Source: Streptomonospora mangrovi (GTDB taxonomy: Bacteria > Actinomycetota > Actinomycetes > Streptosporangiales > Streptosporangiaceae). Taken from it: 34,735 nt of DNA. Position numbers and translations under genes: made by a program. The DNA lies in contig NZ_JAJAQC010000060.1 of the NCBI RefSeq assembly GCF_027604915.1, forward strand, positions 1-34,735. The letters are read 5' to 3'. Position 1 is the stretch's first letter. Each line of letters begins with the position of its first letter. The notes beneath the pieces were generated by a model. It was not told the DNA's origin, ran no database searches, and saw only the letters and a list, made by a program, of their open reading frames with translations. Shown piece after piece: positions 1 through 7,999 of this stretch.

Positions 1-60
1 GGGGGGGGGGCCCCCCCCGGCGGGGGGGTCGGGGGGGCCCCGCGGGGGGGGGGCCGCGCC
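1..60. other. GC homopolymer-rich window edge
   Basis: The first 60 bases are almost only G and C, in long single-base runs that include two stretches of about ten G. They encode nothing recognisable. Runs of this kind are common at low-quality contig ends, so the sequence here may be unreliable. The gene normally found downstream of mec on the minus strand (cysO) would lie further left, outside the window. Confidence 0.5.
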
Positions 61-139
61 GGTGCCGTGCAGTGCAACAGGCGCGGTGCGCCGCTGATTC
101 CGCCGCGCGGGGGGCCGGGGGCGCGGCGGGCGGGCGGGG

Positions 140-553
140 TCAGTCGGTGTCGACGATCTCGACGGGCTCCTCGGTGACCTGGCCGTCGAGGATTCGGTAG
201 GACCGGAACTCCGCGGTCTCGGGGTCGCGGGTGGACACCAGGACGTAGTGGGCGTTGGGCTCGGAGGCGTAGGAGATGTCGGTGCGCGAGGGGTAGGCCT
301 CGGTGGCGGTGTGGGAGTGGTAGATCACCACCGGCTCCTCGTCGCGGTCGTCCATCTCGCGCCAGACCTTCAACTGCTCGTGGGAGTCGAACCGGTAGAA
401 GGTCGGGGAGCGCTCGGCGTTGACCATCTCGATGAACCGCTCGGGGCGGTCGGAGCCGATCGGGCCGGCCACCACCCCGCACGCCTCGTCGGGGTGGTCG
501 CGGCGCGCGTGGGCGACGATCCGCGCATAGACCGCGCGGTTGATCCTCAGCAT
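140..553 (-). CDS. mec: Mec-type JAMM metallopeptidase (CysO-cysteine hydrolase)
   Basis: This 137-aa protein is a Mov34/MPN/JAMM zinc peptidase. In mycobacteria Mec releases cysteine from the sulfur-carrier adduct CysO-Cys, the last step of CysM/CysO cysteine synthesis. The JAMM set is complete: Glu23 in the DEACG segment, then His79-x-His81-x7-Ser89-x2-Asp92. I chose the ATG at 553, not the one at 589, because homologues start with MLR-like sequence and a TAGGCT -10 box lies seven bases upstream, which suggests leaderless mRNA. Upstream on the same strand are DUF2017 (36 bp from the longer frame) and clpS, a common actinobacterial order. The function is assigned by family; cysO and cysM are not in the window, so the pathway link is inferred. 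Confidence 0.88.
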   Translation of the reverse strand: MLRINRAVYARIVAHARRDHPDEACGVVAGPIGSDRPERFIEMVNAERSPTFYRFDSHEQLKVWREMDDRDEEPVVIYHSHTATEAYPSRTDISYASEPNAHYVLVSTRDPETAEFRSYRILDGQVTEEPVEIVDTD

Positions 554-560
554 GGGGCTC

Positions 561-566
561 AGCCTA
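561..566 (-). promoter_or_regulatory. Predicted -10 box of mec (leaderless)
   Basis: TAGGCT on the minus strand fits the actinobacterial TAnnnT -10 consensus and lies seven bases before the ATG at 553. Transcription would begin at or next to the start codon. I see no clear TTGAC-like -35 box and no Shine-Dalgarno sequence before this ATG. Confidence 0.45.
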
Positions 567-579
567 GCCGAGGCGCTAT

Positions 580-602
580 CCATACCCACTCGCTGGGTAT
601 GG
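580..602. repeat. Perfect inverted repeat upstream of mec
   Basis: CCATACCCA (580-588) and TGGGTATGG (594-602) form a perfect 9-bp inverted repeat around the five-base spacer CTCGC. It covers the position expected for the -35 box of the mec promoter and begins 24 bases after the DUF2017 stop on the minus strand. It could be an operator or a short terminator hairpin. It has no T-tract, and its lower GC content stands out from the surroundings. Confidence 0.5.
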
Positions 603-625
603 CTTGGCCCGGGGTGGGGCGGCGC

Positions 626-1189
626 TCAGCGGCGGCCCGTGGAGCCGGCGCCGAAGAGGGCCTGCACCAGGGTCTCCTGGAGGCCGCCGAGCCAGTCGTA
701 GACGTGCATGGCCACCGCCTCGGACTCGGGCACGGAGTACTCCCCCCGCAGGTAGGCCTCGAAGGTCTCCTCCTCGATGCCCAGGCGGGTGCCCAGCACC
801 AGGCGGACGTCGTTGAGGGCCTTGAGCCAGGCGTGGGCGTCGCCGAGGTCGAGGGTGACGCGCCCGCCGCCGCGCGGGGGCAGCGCCGCGGCGATCGCCT
901 GGGCGTTCTCGCGCTTGTGGCGGCGCAGGCCGTCCTCGGTGTAGCGGCGGAAGTCGCCCGCCGAGGCGGAGTCGTCGCTGTAGGCGTCGGGGAACAGGCG
1001 GGCCAGCACCGGGTCCTCGGGCGGGGTGGAACTGGTGCCGATGCCCACGATGCTCTCGAACTCGTCGCGCTCGGGCGGCGGCTCGACCAGGTCGAGCACG
1101 AGCGCGGCCATGGAGCGCAGCACCTCGACCTCGTCGGCGTCGAGGTCGATGGTGACGCCGCCGCGCACGGGTCGGAAGCCTTTGGTCAT
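626..1189 (-). CDS. DUF2017 family protein
   Basis: This 187-aa protein belongs to the actinobacterial DUF2017 family, recognised from its overall sequence (conserved FRPVRGG-like start, helical body, late YDWLGGLQE segment) and its position between clpS and mec. Its function is unknown in the literature I know. It has no signal peptide or membrane segment and is rich in charged residues, so it is probably cytosolic. It starts at ATG 1189 without a strong Shine-Dalgarno sequence. Conserved linkage to clpS hints at a role in Clp proteolysis, but that is inference. Confidence 0.85.
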   Translation of the reverse strand: MTKGFRPVRGGVTIDLDADEVEVLRSMAALVLDLVEPPPERDEFESIVGIGTSSTPPEDPVLARLFPDAYSDDSASAGDFRRYTEDGLRRHKRENAQAIAAALPPRGGGRVTLDLGDAHAWLKALNDVRLVLGTRLGIEEETFEAYLRGEYSVPESEAVAMHVYDWLGGLQETLVQALFGAGSTGRR

Positions 1190-1325
1190 CTGGGAGATCC
1201 GCCGTTTCGCCTGCTGTGGGGTTGCCTGCCGGTGTGCCGGGGGGCCGCGCGCGGGCGCGGCCCGGGCGGGGCCGCCGCGTGGGCGGCCGCCCGCCGGGCG
1301 GGGCCGCGCCGGGCGCGGTGCCGGC

Positions 1326-1616
1326 TCAGGTGTCCTGCTGGAGCGTGGCCCACAGGCCGTACTCGTGCAGGATCGAGACGTCGCGCTCCATCTCCTCGCG
1401 GGTGCCCGAGGACACCACCGCGCGCCCCTTGTGGTGCACGTCGAGCATGAGCGCGTGCGCCTTGCGTTTGGAGTAGCCGAAAACGGCCTGGAAGACGTAG
1501 GTGACGTACGACATCAGGTTGATCGGATCGTTCCAGACGATCGTGACCCATGGGAGGTCGGGCCGCACGTGCTCCTCGGTCTCCGGCCGCTCCAGCTCGA
1601 CCGGTGCCGTTGTCAA
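1326..1616 (-). CDS. clpS: ATP-dependent Clp protease adaptor ClpS
   Basis: ClpS binds ClpC/ClpA-type unfoldases and delivers substrates with bulky N-terminal residues (N-end rule) to ClpP. The 96-aa protein has the ClpS core: the [15 protein letters not shown] segment with substrate-pocket residues Asn29-Asp30, the AVFGYSK-x3-A helix, and His61 in VHHKGRAVV. The start is TTG at 1616, preceded by AGGTGAG about six bases upstream. The frame stays open upstream to 1910, but that extension is Arg/Gly/Pro-rich and unlike ClpS, so I reject it. The gene is transcribed divergently from pncB, and DUF2017 follows after 136 bp. Confidence 0.9.
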   Translation of the reverse strand: MTTAPVELERPETEEHVRPDLPWVTIVWNDPINLMSYVTYVFQAVFGYSKRKAHALMLDVHHKGRAVVSSGTREEMERDVSILHEYGLWATLQQDT

Positions 1617-1864
1617 GGGTGGCTCACCTGCCTCCGTCCGCGTGTGTGGCGGCCTGAAATCGGGTTGTCCGCCGGCCGGGGCGCGGCGCGGCGGGTGCCG
1701 GGGCGCCCGGCCGCGCGGGCGTCCGCCCGGACCAACGCGCGGGGGGCGCTGCGGGTTTCCCCCGCGGCGCGGCCTCCGCGGGTTCCATTGTCCCACCGTT
1801 GCGGGGGTGATCTCGTGGGCAGTGTCATAGCGGACGCCCCATTTTGATACCGACAGACACAAAC

Positions 1865-1870
1865 TAGGCT
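1865..1870 (+). promoter_or_regulatory. Predicted -10 box of pncB (leaderless)
   Basis: TAGGCT lies eight bases before the pncB ATG at 1879. A weak upstream match (TTTTGA at 1842-1847, spacer 17; or TTGATA at 1844-1849, spacer 15) could serve as the -35 box. The predicted transcript would start at the ATG or within a base or two of it. Confidence 0.5.
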
Positions 1871-1878
1871 TGCACGCT

Positions 1879-3192
1879 ATGACCGATGAACCCACCAGCG
1901 CGCTGCTCACCGACCGCTACGAGCTGACCATGCTCCAGGGCGCGCTGCAAAGCGGCGCCGCCCACCGGCGCGCGGTGTTCGAGATGTTCGCCCGCCGGCT
2001 GCCGGAGAACCGCGGCTACGGCGTGGTCGCCGGCACCGGCCGCTTCCTCGACGCGCTGGAGCGCTTCCGCTTCGACACCGGCGCCCTGGACTACCTGGCC
2101 GACGCGGGCGGGCTGGATGACGCCACCCTGGAGTGGCTGGCCGGCTACCGCTTCAGCGGCGAGGTGTGGGGCTACGGCGAGGGCGAGACCTACTTCCCCG
2201 GCTCACCGATCCTGGTGGTGGAGGGGACGTTCGCGGAGTCGGTGCTGCTGGAGACGGTCGCGCTGTCGATCTACAACCACGACAGCGCCATCGCCTCGGC
2301 CGCCTCGCGCATGACGCTGGCGGCGGGCGGGCGGCCCATCATCGAGATGGGGTCGCGCCGCACCCACGAGATGTCGGCCGTGGCCGCCGCCCGCGCGGCC
2401 TACATCACCGGGTTCGGCTCGACCTCCAACCTGGAGGCGGGGCGGCGCTACGGCGTGCCCACGGCGGGCACCAGCGCGCACGCCTTCGTCCTGGTGCACG
2501 ACTCCGAGCGGGCGGCGTTCGAGGCGCAGGTGGCGGCGCTGGGCGCCGACACCACGCTGCTGGTGGACACCTACGACGTGGACGAGGCGGTGCGCACCGC
2601 CGTGGAGCTGGCCGGGCCCAAGCTGGGCGGGGTGCGGATCGACTCCGGCGACCTCAGCGACATCGCCGCGCGGGTGCGCCGCCAGCTCGACGGGCTGGGG
2701 GCCGCCGACACCCGCATCGTGGTGACCGGCGACCTCGACGAGCACGCCATCCAGGCGCTGGCCATCGCCCCGGTCGACGGCTACGGGGTGGGCACCGCGC
2801 TGGTGACCGGTTCGGGCGCGCCCACCGCGTCGCTGGTCTACAAGCTGGTGGCCCGCTCCGGCGAGGACCCCGGCTCGCCGCTGCTGCCGGTGGCCAAGAA
2901 GTCGGTGGGCAAGCCCAGCCGGGGCGGGCGCAAGTGGGGGTTCCGGCGGCTGGACGAGCACGGCACGGCAGTGGCCGAGCTGGTGCTGGAGCGCGACGAG
3001 GCGCCCGCCGAGGGGGTGCGCCCGCTGCTGCGGCGGCTGGTGGCCGGCGGCGAGGTGGTGGGCCGCGAGCCGCTGGCCGACGCCCGGGAGCGGCACGCCC
3101 GCTCGGTGGCCGAGCTGCCGGGGACCGCGCGGCGCATGACGCGCGGCGAGCCGGTGATCCCCACGCACTTCGGTGCGCCGGCGCAGGTCTGA
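1879..3192 (+). CDS. pncB: Nicotinate phosphoribosyltransferase
   Basis: PncB makes nicotinate mononucleotide from nicotinate and PRPP with ATP, in the Preiss-Handler route to NAD. The 437-aa protein has the family's early [10 protein letters not shown] segment, the central EMGSRRTHE motif and VRIDSGDLS motif, and the late [10 protein letters not shown] motif. It shows no membrane segment. I prefer ATG 1879 over the in-frame TTG at 1870 because a -10-like TAGGCT ends at 1870. The next gene, pncA, supplies its substrate 97 bp downstream, so the pair forms a nicotinamide salvage unit. A hairpin-forming repeat lies between the two genes. Confidence 0.95.
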   Translation: MTDEPTSALLTDRYELTMLQGALQSGAAHRRAVFEMFARRLPENRGYGVVAGTGRFLDALERFRFDTGALDYLADAGGLDDATLEWLAGYRFSGEVWGYGEGETYFPGSPILVVEGTFAESVLLETVALSIYNHDSAIASAASRMTLAAGGRPIIEMGSRRTHEMSAVAAARAAYITGFGSTSNLEAGRRYGVPTAGTSAHAFVLVHDSERAAFEAQVAALGADTTLLVDTYDVDEAVRTAVELAGPKLGGVRIDSGDLSDIAARVRRQLDGLGAADTRIVVTGDLDEHAIQALAIAPVDGYGVGTALVTGSGAPTASLVYKLVARSGEDPGSPLLPVAKKSVGKPSRGGRKWGFRRLDEHGTAVAELVLERDEAPAEGVRPLLRRLVAGGEVVGREPLADARERHARSVAELPGTARRMTRGEPVIPTHFGAPAQV

Positions 3193-3231
3193 GCGGGGCG
3201 GAGATGGGGCAGGTAGACCCCCGGGGGTGGT

Positions 3232-3251
3232 CGCCCGGCACCGGCCGGGCG
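3232..3251 (+). repeat. Inverted repeat between pncB and pncA
   Basis: CGCCCGGC (3232-3239) and GCCGGGCG (3244-3251) form a perfect 8-bp hairpin with an ACCG loop. A 12-bp palindrome, ACCCCCGGGGGT, lies just before it at 3217-3228. Neither has a T-tract. They could cause partial termination or stabilise mRNA between the genes; this is inference. Confidence 0.4.
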
Positions 3252-3289
3252 CGCTCCGCGGGCGCTGAAGCAGGGAAGGATTCGGGCCA

Positions 3290-3862
3290 ATGAGGGCTTT
3301 GATCGTGGTCGACGTGCAGAACGACTTCTGCGAGGGCGGGAGCCTGGCGGTGTCGGGCGGCGCCGCGGTGGCGGCGGCGGTCTCGCGCCACATCGCCGAC
3401 CACCGGGGCGACTACGCCCACATCGTCGCCACGCGCGACCACCACATCGACCCGGGGTCGCACTTCTCCGACACCCCCGACTTCGTCGACAGTTGGCCGC
3501 GCCACTGCGTGGCGGGCACCACCGGGGCGGAGTTCCACCCGGCCTTGGACACCGGCGCGGTGGAGAACGTGTTCAGCAAGGGCGCCTACTCGGCCGCCTA
3601 CAGCGGGTTCGAGGGCGCCGACGACGACGGCCGCTCGCTGGCCGACTGGCTGCGCGAGCGCGGCGTCACCGAGGTCGACGTGGTGGGGATCGCCACCGAC
3701 CACTGCGTGCGCGCCACCGCCGTCGACGCCGATGAGGCCGGGTTCTCCACCCGGGTGCTGCTGGGCCTCACCGCCGGGGTGTCGCGGGCCACCATCGACG
3801 CCGCCCTGGCCGGGCTGGCGGAGCGGGGAGTGGCGCTGGAGGGCGAACCGGTCGTGGCCTGA
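3290..3862 (+). CDS. pncA: Nicotinamidase (isochorismatase-like hydrolase)
   Basis: PncA hydrolyses nicotinamide to nicotinate and ammonia. The mycobacterial enzyme also activates pyrazinamide. The 190-aa length matches the family. The catalytic triad Asp8, Lys97 and Cys139 is present, as are the likely metal ligands Asp50, His52, His58 and His72. The sequence closely follows the M. tuberculosis layout (D8, K96, C138). The start ATG has a GGAAGGA ribosome site nine bases upstream. The product feeds PncB, encoded just upstream. A strong terminator follows the stop. Confidence 0.95.
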   Translation: MRALIVVDVQNDFCEGGSLAVSGGAAVAAAVSRHIADHRGDYAHIVATRDHHIDPGSHFSDTPDFVDSWPRHCVAGTTGAEFHPALDTGAVENVFSKGAYSAAYSGFEGADDDGRSLADWLRERGVTEVDVVGIATDHCVRATAVDADEAGFSTRVLLGLTAGVSRATIDAALAGLAERGVALEGEPVVA

Positions 3863-3883
3863 CCGGCCGCGCGCGTGAGGCGG

Positions 3884-3924
3884 GCGCGGTGCCGCCACGG
3901 CTGTGGCGGCACCGCGCTTTGTGT
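3884..3924 (+). terminator. Rho-independent terminator of pncBA
   Basis: A perfect 15-bp stem (3884-3898 with 3903-3917) with a GGCT loop is followed by the T-rich sequence TTTGTGTTGT. It begins 22 bases after the pncA stop and separates pncBA from the convergent methyltransferase gene. Confidence 0.85.
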
Positions 3925-3975
3925 TGTGCGGTACGCGCGTCGTGCCCGGGGGCGCCGGCGGGCCGGCCCGCGCCC

Positions 3976-4770
3976 TCAGGAGCGGCGGTCGGGCGCGCCC
4001 GGGACGAACAGGTAGTTGCGGTGGCCCTCGCGCACCCGGTCGGCGTCGCGCCAGGCGCGGGCCACCCACACGCGCATGCGGTAGCCCATGGCGGTCAGCC
4101 GGTCGGCGACGTCGGCGGCCCGCGCGCCGTACTTGGCCAGGTGGCGGTCCTCGATCTCCAGCAGCAGGGCGGGGCGGTGGCGCTCCAGGACGGCGGCGCC
4201 GCCGTCGATGACGGCGAGTTCGGCGCCCTCCACGTCGGCCTTGACGAAGTCGAGGCGGTCCAGGCCCAGTTCGGCGGCCAGGGAGTCCAGGGTGCTGACC
4301 GGGGCGGCCACCGTGCGGGCGGCGGAGAACTCGGCGTTGGGGCCGGGCGAGGCGGCGCCGGTGGTGAGGTAGGCGCGGCCGTGCACGGGCAGGCCCCGGC
4401 GCAGCGGCAGGCTGAGCGTGCCGGTGCCCGGTTCGCGGGCCAGCGCGCGGCGCAGGACGCGCACGTTGTCGGCCCCCAGCGCGCTGGCGGCCGTGGTCAG
4501 AAAGCGCGCGGGGCCGGGCAGCGGCTCCACGGCGTAGACCGCGCCGGCGGGGCCGGCCAGGTCGGCGAGGGTGAAGGTGTAGAGGCCGTACTCGGCGCCG
4601 ATGTCCAGGCAGACGGCGCCGGGGCCGACGACCTCGGCGAGCCCGGCGACCTCGCGCTCGATGAAGAACGCGTGCGGGGACAGGCCGCGCAGGGCGGCGC
4701 CGACCGCGCGCAGCGGCGCGGGGCCGCTGCGGGGGGCGGGGACGTCCTGCGGTCGCGGGCGAGTGGTCAT
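3976..4770 (-). CDS. FkbM family SAM-dependent methyltransferase
   Basis: This 264-aa protein has the FkbM methyltransferase fold: SAM-binding motif I (VCLDIGAEYGLYT) and the family signature DFVKADVEGAELAVI. FkbM members usually O-methylate sugars or small molecules; the substrate here cannot be told. I chose ATG 4770 because the reading frame upstream is low-complexity Pro/Gly/Arg and an AGGGA-like ribosome site precedes this ATG. It could also start at 4884. It lies 227 bp downstream of trpS behind a GC-rich hairpin, so it probably has its own promoter. No glycosyltransferase or biosynthetic genes lie nearby to suggest a product. Confidence 0.82.
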   Translation of the reverse strand: MTTRPRPQDVPAPRSGPAPLRAVGAALRGLSPHAFFIEREVAGLAEVVGPGAVCLDIGAEYGLYTFTLADLAGPAGAVYAVEPLPGPARFLTTAASALGADNVRVLRRALAREPGTGTLSLPLRRGLPVHGRAYLTTGAASPGPNAEFSAARTVAAPVSTLDSLAAELGLDRLDFVKADVEGAELAVIDGGAAVLERHRPALLLEIEDRHLAKYGARAADVADRLTAMGYRMRVWVARAWRDADRVREGHRNYLFVPGAPDRRS

Positions 4771-4963
4771 GCCGAATCCCTGGAAGACGTGTGGCGGCGG
4801 ACGGTGCGCGGTGCCGGGCGGGGATCCGCCCGGCGGGCCGCCGGGGTCGGGAGCGGACCGCGAACCCCGGCGCGGCTCGGTCATGCTAGCCCCGCACCGG
4901 CCGCGCCGCACGCACCGGCGCGGCCGCGCCGCGCGGGGGTTCCGCCCCGGCCGTGAGCAGCGC

Positions 4964-4987
4964 GGCCCCGCCCGGCGGGGCGGGGCC
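4964..4987 (-). terminator. GC-rich hairpin after trpS
   Basis: GGCCCCGCCC (4964-4973) and GGGCGGGGCC (4978-4987) form a perfect 10-bp stem with a four-base loop, 10 bases beyond the trpS stop on the minus strand. There is no T-tract. Tail-less hairpins are common as terminators in actinomycetes, so the assignment is likely but not certain. Confidence 0.6.
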
Positions 4988-4997
4988 GGCGGCCGTC

Positions 4998-6008
4998 CTA
5001 GTCGATGCCGACGGCGGCGCGGACCTTGGCCAGGGTCGCGCGGGCGCGCTCGCGGGCGCGCACGGCGCCGGCGGCCAGCACGTCGTCGAGTTCGCTGCCG
5101 GGCTCCATCAGCGCGTCGTAGCGTTCGCGCATGCCGCCGAAGCGGGCGTTGAGCACCTCGAACAGCTCGTTCTTCAGCTCGCCCCAGCCCATGCCGCCGG
5201 CCTCCAGGCGCTTGCGGATGGCGTCGGTGCGCTCGGGCTCGGCGAAGTGGGTGAGCAGTTGGAAGGGCACCGAGGTGTCGGGGTCCTTGGGGTCCTCGAC
5301 CGGGGTGGAGTCGGTGGGGATGCGCCGGATCAGCTTCTTCAGCTTGTTCTCGGGCATGAACAGCGGGATGTGGTTGTCGTAGGACTTGCTCATCTTGCGG
5401 CCGTCGACGCCCGGCAGGACGCTGCCCTGGCCCTCGGGGTAGGAGCCCTCGGGGATGGGGAAGCTGTAGGAGTCGCCGTAGAGGCGGTTGAACGCCTCGG
5501 CGATGTCGGCGGTGTACTCGATGTGCTGGGTCTGGTCGCGGCCCACCGGCACGACGTCGGCCTCCATCACCAGGATGTCGGCCGCCATGAGGATGGGGTA
5601 GTTGAACAGCCCCATGTTGATCCCGGCGTCCAGTTCGGTGCTGCCGGCGGCCTCGTTGCGGTCGCGGGCGGCCTTGTAGGCGTGCGCCCGGTTCATCAGG
5701 CCCTTGGCGGTGACACTGGCGAGGATGGTGGCGAGTTCGAAGACCTCGGGGATGCTGGACTGGCGGTAGAGCACGGTGCGCTGCGGGTCGAGCCCGCAGG
5801 CCAGCCAGGTGGCGGCGACCGACCGGATGTCCTCGCGCAGCTTCGCCGGGTCCTTGACGGAGTTCAGCGAGTGGTAGTCGGCGAGGAAGTACAGCGTCTC
5901 GTTGGACTCCACGGCGGCGAGCGCGGGCTGGATCGCGCCGATGTAGTTGCCGAGGTGGGGCATGCCGGAGGTCTGGATCCCCGTGAGGTAGGTCTTGGTC
6001 GCTGCCAT
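4998..6008 (-). CDS. trpS: Tryptophanyl-tRNA synthetase
   Basis: TrpRS charges tRNA-Trp. The 336-aa protein is a standard class I enzyme. Its HIGH-equivalent is PHLG at residues 17-20 (TSGMPHLGNYIGAI), and GRKMSKSYDN carries KMSKS at 205-209. The central LDAGINMGLFNYPILMAADIL segment matches the family. The PHLGN form of the first motif is unlike the common TLGNYLGA form and resembles the type I recall from gammaproteobacteria. The start ATG at 6008 has no Shine-Dalgarno sequence but has TAAACT seven bases upstream, so a leaderless mRNA is likely. The frame continues open upstream through the kinase gene, but only as shadow sequence. Confidence 0.95.
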   Translation of the reverse strand: MAATKTYLTGIQTSGMPHLGNYIGAIQPALAAVESNETLYFLADYHSLNSVKDPAKLREDIRSVAATWLACGLDPQRTVLYRQSSIPEVFELATILASVTAKGLMNRAHAYKAARDRNEAAGSTELDAGINMGLFNYPILMAADILVMEADVVPVGRDQTQHIEYTADIAEAFNRLYGDSYSFPIPEGSYPEGQGSVLPGVDGRKMSKSYDNHIPLFMPENKLKKLIRRIPTDSTPVEDPKDPDTSVPFQLLTHFAEPERTDAIRKRLEAGGMGWGELKNELFEVLNARFGGMRERYDALMEPGSELDDVLAAGAVRARERARATLAKVRAAVGID

Positions 6009-6015
6009 GCGGCCG

Positions 6016-6021
6016 AGTTTA
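6016..6021 (-). promoter_or_regulatory. Predicted -10 box of trpS (leaderless)
   Basis: TAAACT (minus strand) is followed by seven bases and then the trpS ATG. It is one of very few A/T runs in this GC-rich gap. No clear -35 box is visible. Confidence 0.5.
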
Positions 6022-6038
6022 TCGGGGCGGCGGCGCGC

Positions 6039-6115
6039 GGCCGGACCGGCGGCGCGGCGTCGGCCGGACCGCGCGGACCTGGCGGGCCGCGCGCGCTCCC
6101 GCCGACGGTCCGGCC
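6039..6115 (-). repeat. Repeated GGCCGGACCG elements between kinase and trpS
   Basis: GGCCGGACCG occurs at 6039-6048 and 6062-6071, and its exact inverse CGGTCCGGCC occurs at 6106-6115. The inverse copy can pair with either direct copy, giving alternative 10-bp stems. It lies directly after the kinase stop (6128, minus strand) and so probably ends kinase transcription before the trpS promoter. Confidence 0.45.
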
Positions 6116-6127
6116 GCCGCCGCGCCG

Positions 6128-7999
6128 CTAGTCCCCGGTCTCGGCCTCGGCCAGGATGTCGTCCAGTTCGGGCACGCCGATGTTGTCCACCACCAGGATC
6201 TCCGACTCCGGCAGCAGCCAGGTGCGCTGGCGGTAGGCGGCGAAGTCGAACCCGGGTTCGGTGAGGCAGGGCACCGTGAACTCGTTGTGGTAGGCGTCGA
6301 GGCCGCCGATGGGCGCCAGCCCGGCCTCGGGCTGGTCCACGTCCGCCTCGCGGTCGTAGGGCAGTTGCTCCACGCCCTCGGGGCAGGGGGCGACGTCTCC
6401 GCTGGGCACGTAGAAGGTGTTCTGGTCGAGGGGTCCCCAGCCGGGGCCGCCCCGGGCGATGCCGAGCGGGCCGAGGATCTTGATGTGCTCGCAGCCCTCG
6501 GCGCTGGGGTAGGTCCACGTCAGGTCGGCGTCGCAGGAGCCGCCGCCGGGGAAGACCGCGACCCACTCCTCGAACTCCGGTGTGGGGCTGCCCGGGGTCT
6601 GGAAGTCGTCCTCGATCCGCTCCACGGTCCAGTCCTCGGGGAACACGAACTCCACGGAGCGGAACGCCACGCGCTGGGGGAAGGGGTCCCCCGACTCCGA
6701 TGGGCTGGGGCTGTCCTGGGCGGCCGGGGGCGCGGGCTCCTCGGAGTCGAGGAGCCGGCCGGCGGCCACTCCCCCGCCGACGGCGGCGGTCGCGGTGACC
6801 AGCGCGGCGGTCAGGGCCATGCCCTTGCTCATGCCCAGGATGGTGCCGCCCCCGGCGGCGGCCGCGCCCGCTCCCCCGGCGGCGGCGCCCGCGCCGCCCG
6901 CTCCGGCGGCGGTGCCGGCCGCCGCGCCGCCGGCGATCCCGCCGGCGGCCGTGGCGGTGGCCGAGGAGAGCGCCAGCAGCGATCCCGCCGCCACCCACGG
7001 CCCGGCGCCGCGCCCGGTGGCGCCGAACCCGCGCCAGGTGGCGCTGAGCAGGGCGCGGACTCGGTGGCGCGGCTCGGTTCCGGCGGGGGCCTGCGGCGCG
7101 CCGGCGATCTCCAGCACGGCGGCCAGCGCCTCGGCCGCCGTGGGCCGCTCGGCGGGATCGGCGGCCAGCGCCCGCCGCACCAGCGGCAGCAGGTCCTCGG
7201 GGACGCCGTCGAGGTCGGCCCGGCCCGCGCGGACCCGCTGGTTGCGGGTGTCGGGGTCACCGGCGCCGAAGGGCCGCCGGCCGGTGGCCGCGCAGGCGAC
7301 CAGCGCGCCCCAGGCGAACATGTCGGTGGCCGGGGTGGCGGGCCGCCCCTCCAGCCGCTCGGGCGCCACCCAGCCGGGGGTGCCGTAGACGGCCTCCTCG
7401 GGGCGGGGGTCGTCCAGCGCGCGGGCGATGCCGAAGTCGAGGACGCGCGGCCCCTCGGGTGAGAGGACGACGTTGGCCGGCTTGATGTCGCGGTGCACGA
7501 CCCCGGCCGCGTGGACGGCCGCCAGCGCCTCGGCGGTCCCGGCGGCGAACGCGCGCAGGGCCGGCCCGCTGAGGGCGCCTTCGGCGGCGAGGTGGTCGCT
7601 GAGGGAGCCGCCCTGGACGAACTCGGTGGCCAGCCAGGGCTGGGCGGCGGTGGTCTCGGCGCCGAGGAAGGCGGGCGCGCACTCGGCGGACACCCGGCTG
7701 AGGAGTTCGGCCTCGCGGGCGAACTGGGCGCGGAAGGCCGGTTGGCGGGCGTGCTCGGGCTTGATCACCTTGACGGCGATGCGCCGCCCGGCGGAGTCCA
7801 GGGCGCCGTAGACCACCCCCATGCCGCCCGCGCCGATACGCCCGACCAGGGCGAAGGGTCCGACGGTGGCGGGATCCTCGGGCAGCAGCGGGCTGAAGCC
7901 GACGGGCAGGCGGTCGGGGGCGCCGGTCGGGGGCGCCGGGGTCTGGGGGCCGGTGTCGTGGGAGCCGGGGTCGTGCGGGGGATCGGGGGGAACTGCCAT
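6128..7999 (-). CDS. Membrane Ser/Thr protein kinase with extracellular domain
   Basis: This 623-aa protein has a Hanks-type kinase domain at about residues 47-300: glycine loop GRIGAGGMGVVYG (53-65), Lys77 in IAVKVIK, HRD at 169-171 in HRDIKPANVV, DFG at 188-190 and WVAPERL near 210. All catalytic residues are present. Residues 340-415 are a very Ala/Gly-rich hydrophobic stretch that probably contains the membrane span. The last 190 residues have four cysteines and look like a secreted sensor domain I do not recognise; it has no PASTA repeats. The start ATG has GGAAGGG eight bases upstream. Orientation (kinase inside, sensor outside) and ligand are inferred. A possible ECF-type promoter lies upstream at 8126-8151. 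Confidence 0.9.
   Translation of the reverse strand: MAVPPDPPHDPGSHDTGPQTPAPPTGAPDRLPVGFSPLLPEDPATVGPFALVGRIGAGGMGVVYGALDSAGRRIAVKVIKPEHARQPAFRAQFAREAELLSRVSAECAPAFLGAETTAAQPWLATEFVQGGSLSDHLAAEGALSGPALRAFAAGTAEALAAVHAAGVVHRDIKPANVVLSPEGPRVLDFGIARALDDPRPEEAVYGTPGWVAPERLEGRPATPATDMFAWGALVACAATGRRPFGAGDPDTRNQRVRAGRADLDGVPEDLLPLVRRALAADPAERPTAAEALAAVLEIAGAPQAPAGTEPRHRVRALLSATWRGFGATGRGAGPWVAAGSLLALSSATATAAGGIAGGAAAGTAAGAGGAGAAAGGAGAAAAGGGTILGMSKGMALTAALVTATAAVGGGVAAGRLLDSEEPAPPAAQDSPSPSESGDPFPQRVAFRSVEFVFPEDWTVERIEDDFQTPGSPTPEFEEWVAVFPGGGSCDADLTWTYPSAEGCEHIKILGPLGIARGGPGWGPLDQNTFYVPSGDVAPCPEGVEQLPYDREADVDQPEAGLAPIGGLDAYHNEFTVPCLTEPGFDFAAYRQRTWLLPESEILVVDNIGVPELDDILAEAETGD

Noticed and set aside
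1617-1910. Longer ClpS starting near 1910
   Set aside because: The extension is Arg/Gly/Pro-rich with no ClpS similarity. The TTG at 1616 has a ribosome site and gives the normal family length.
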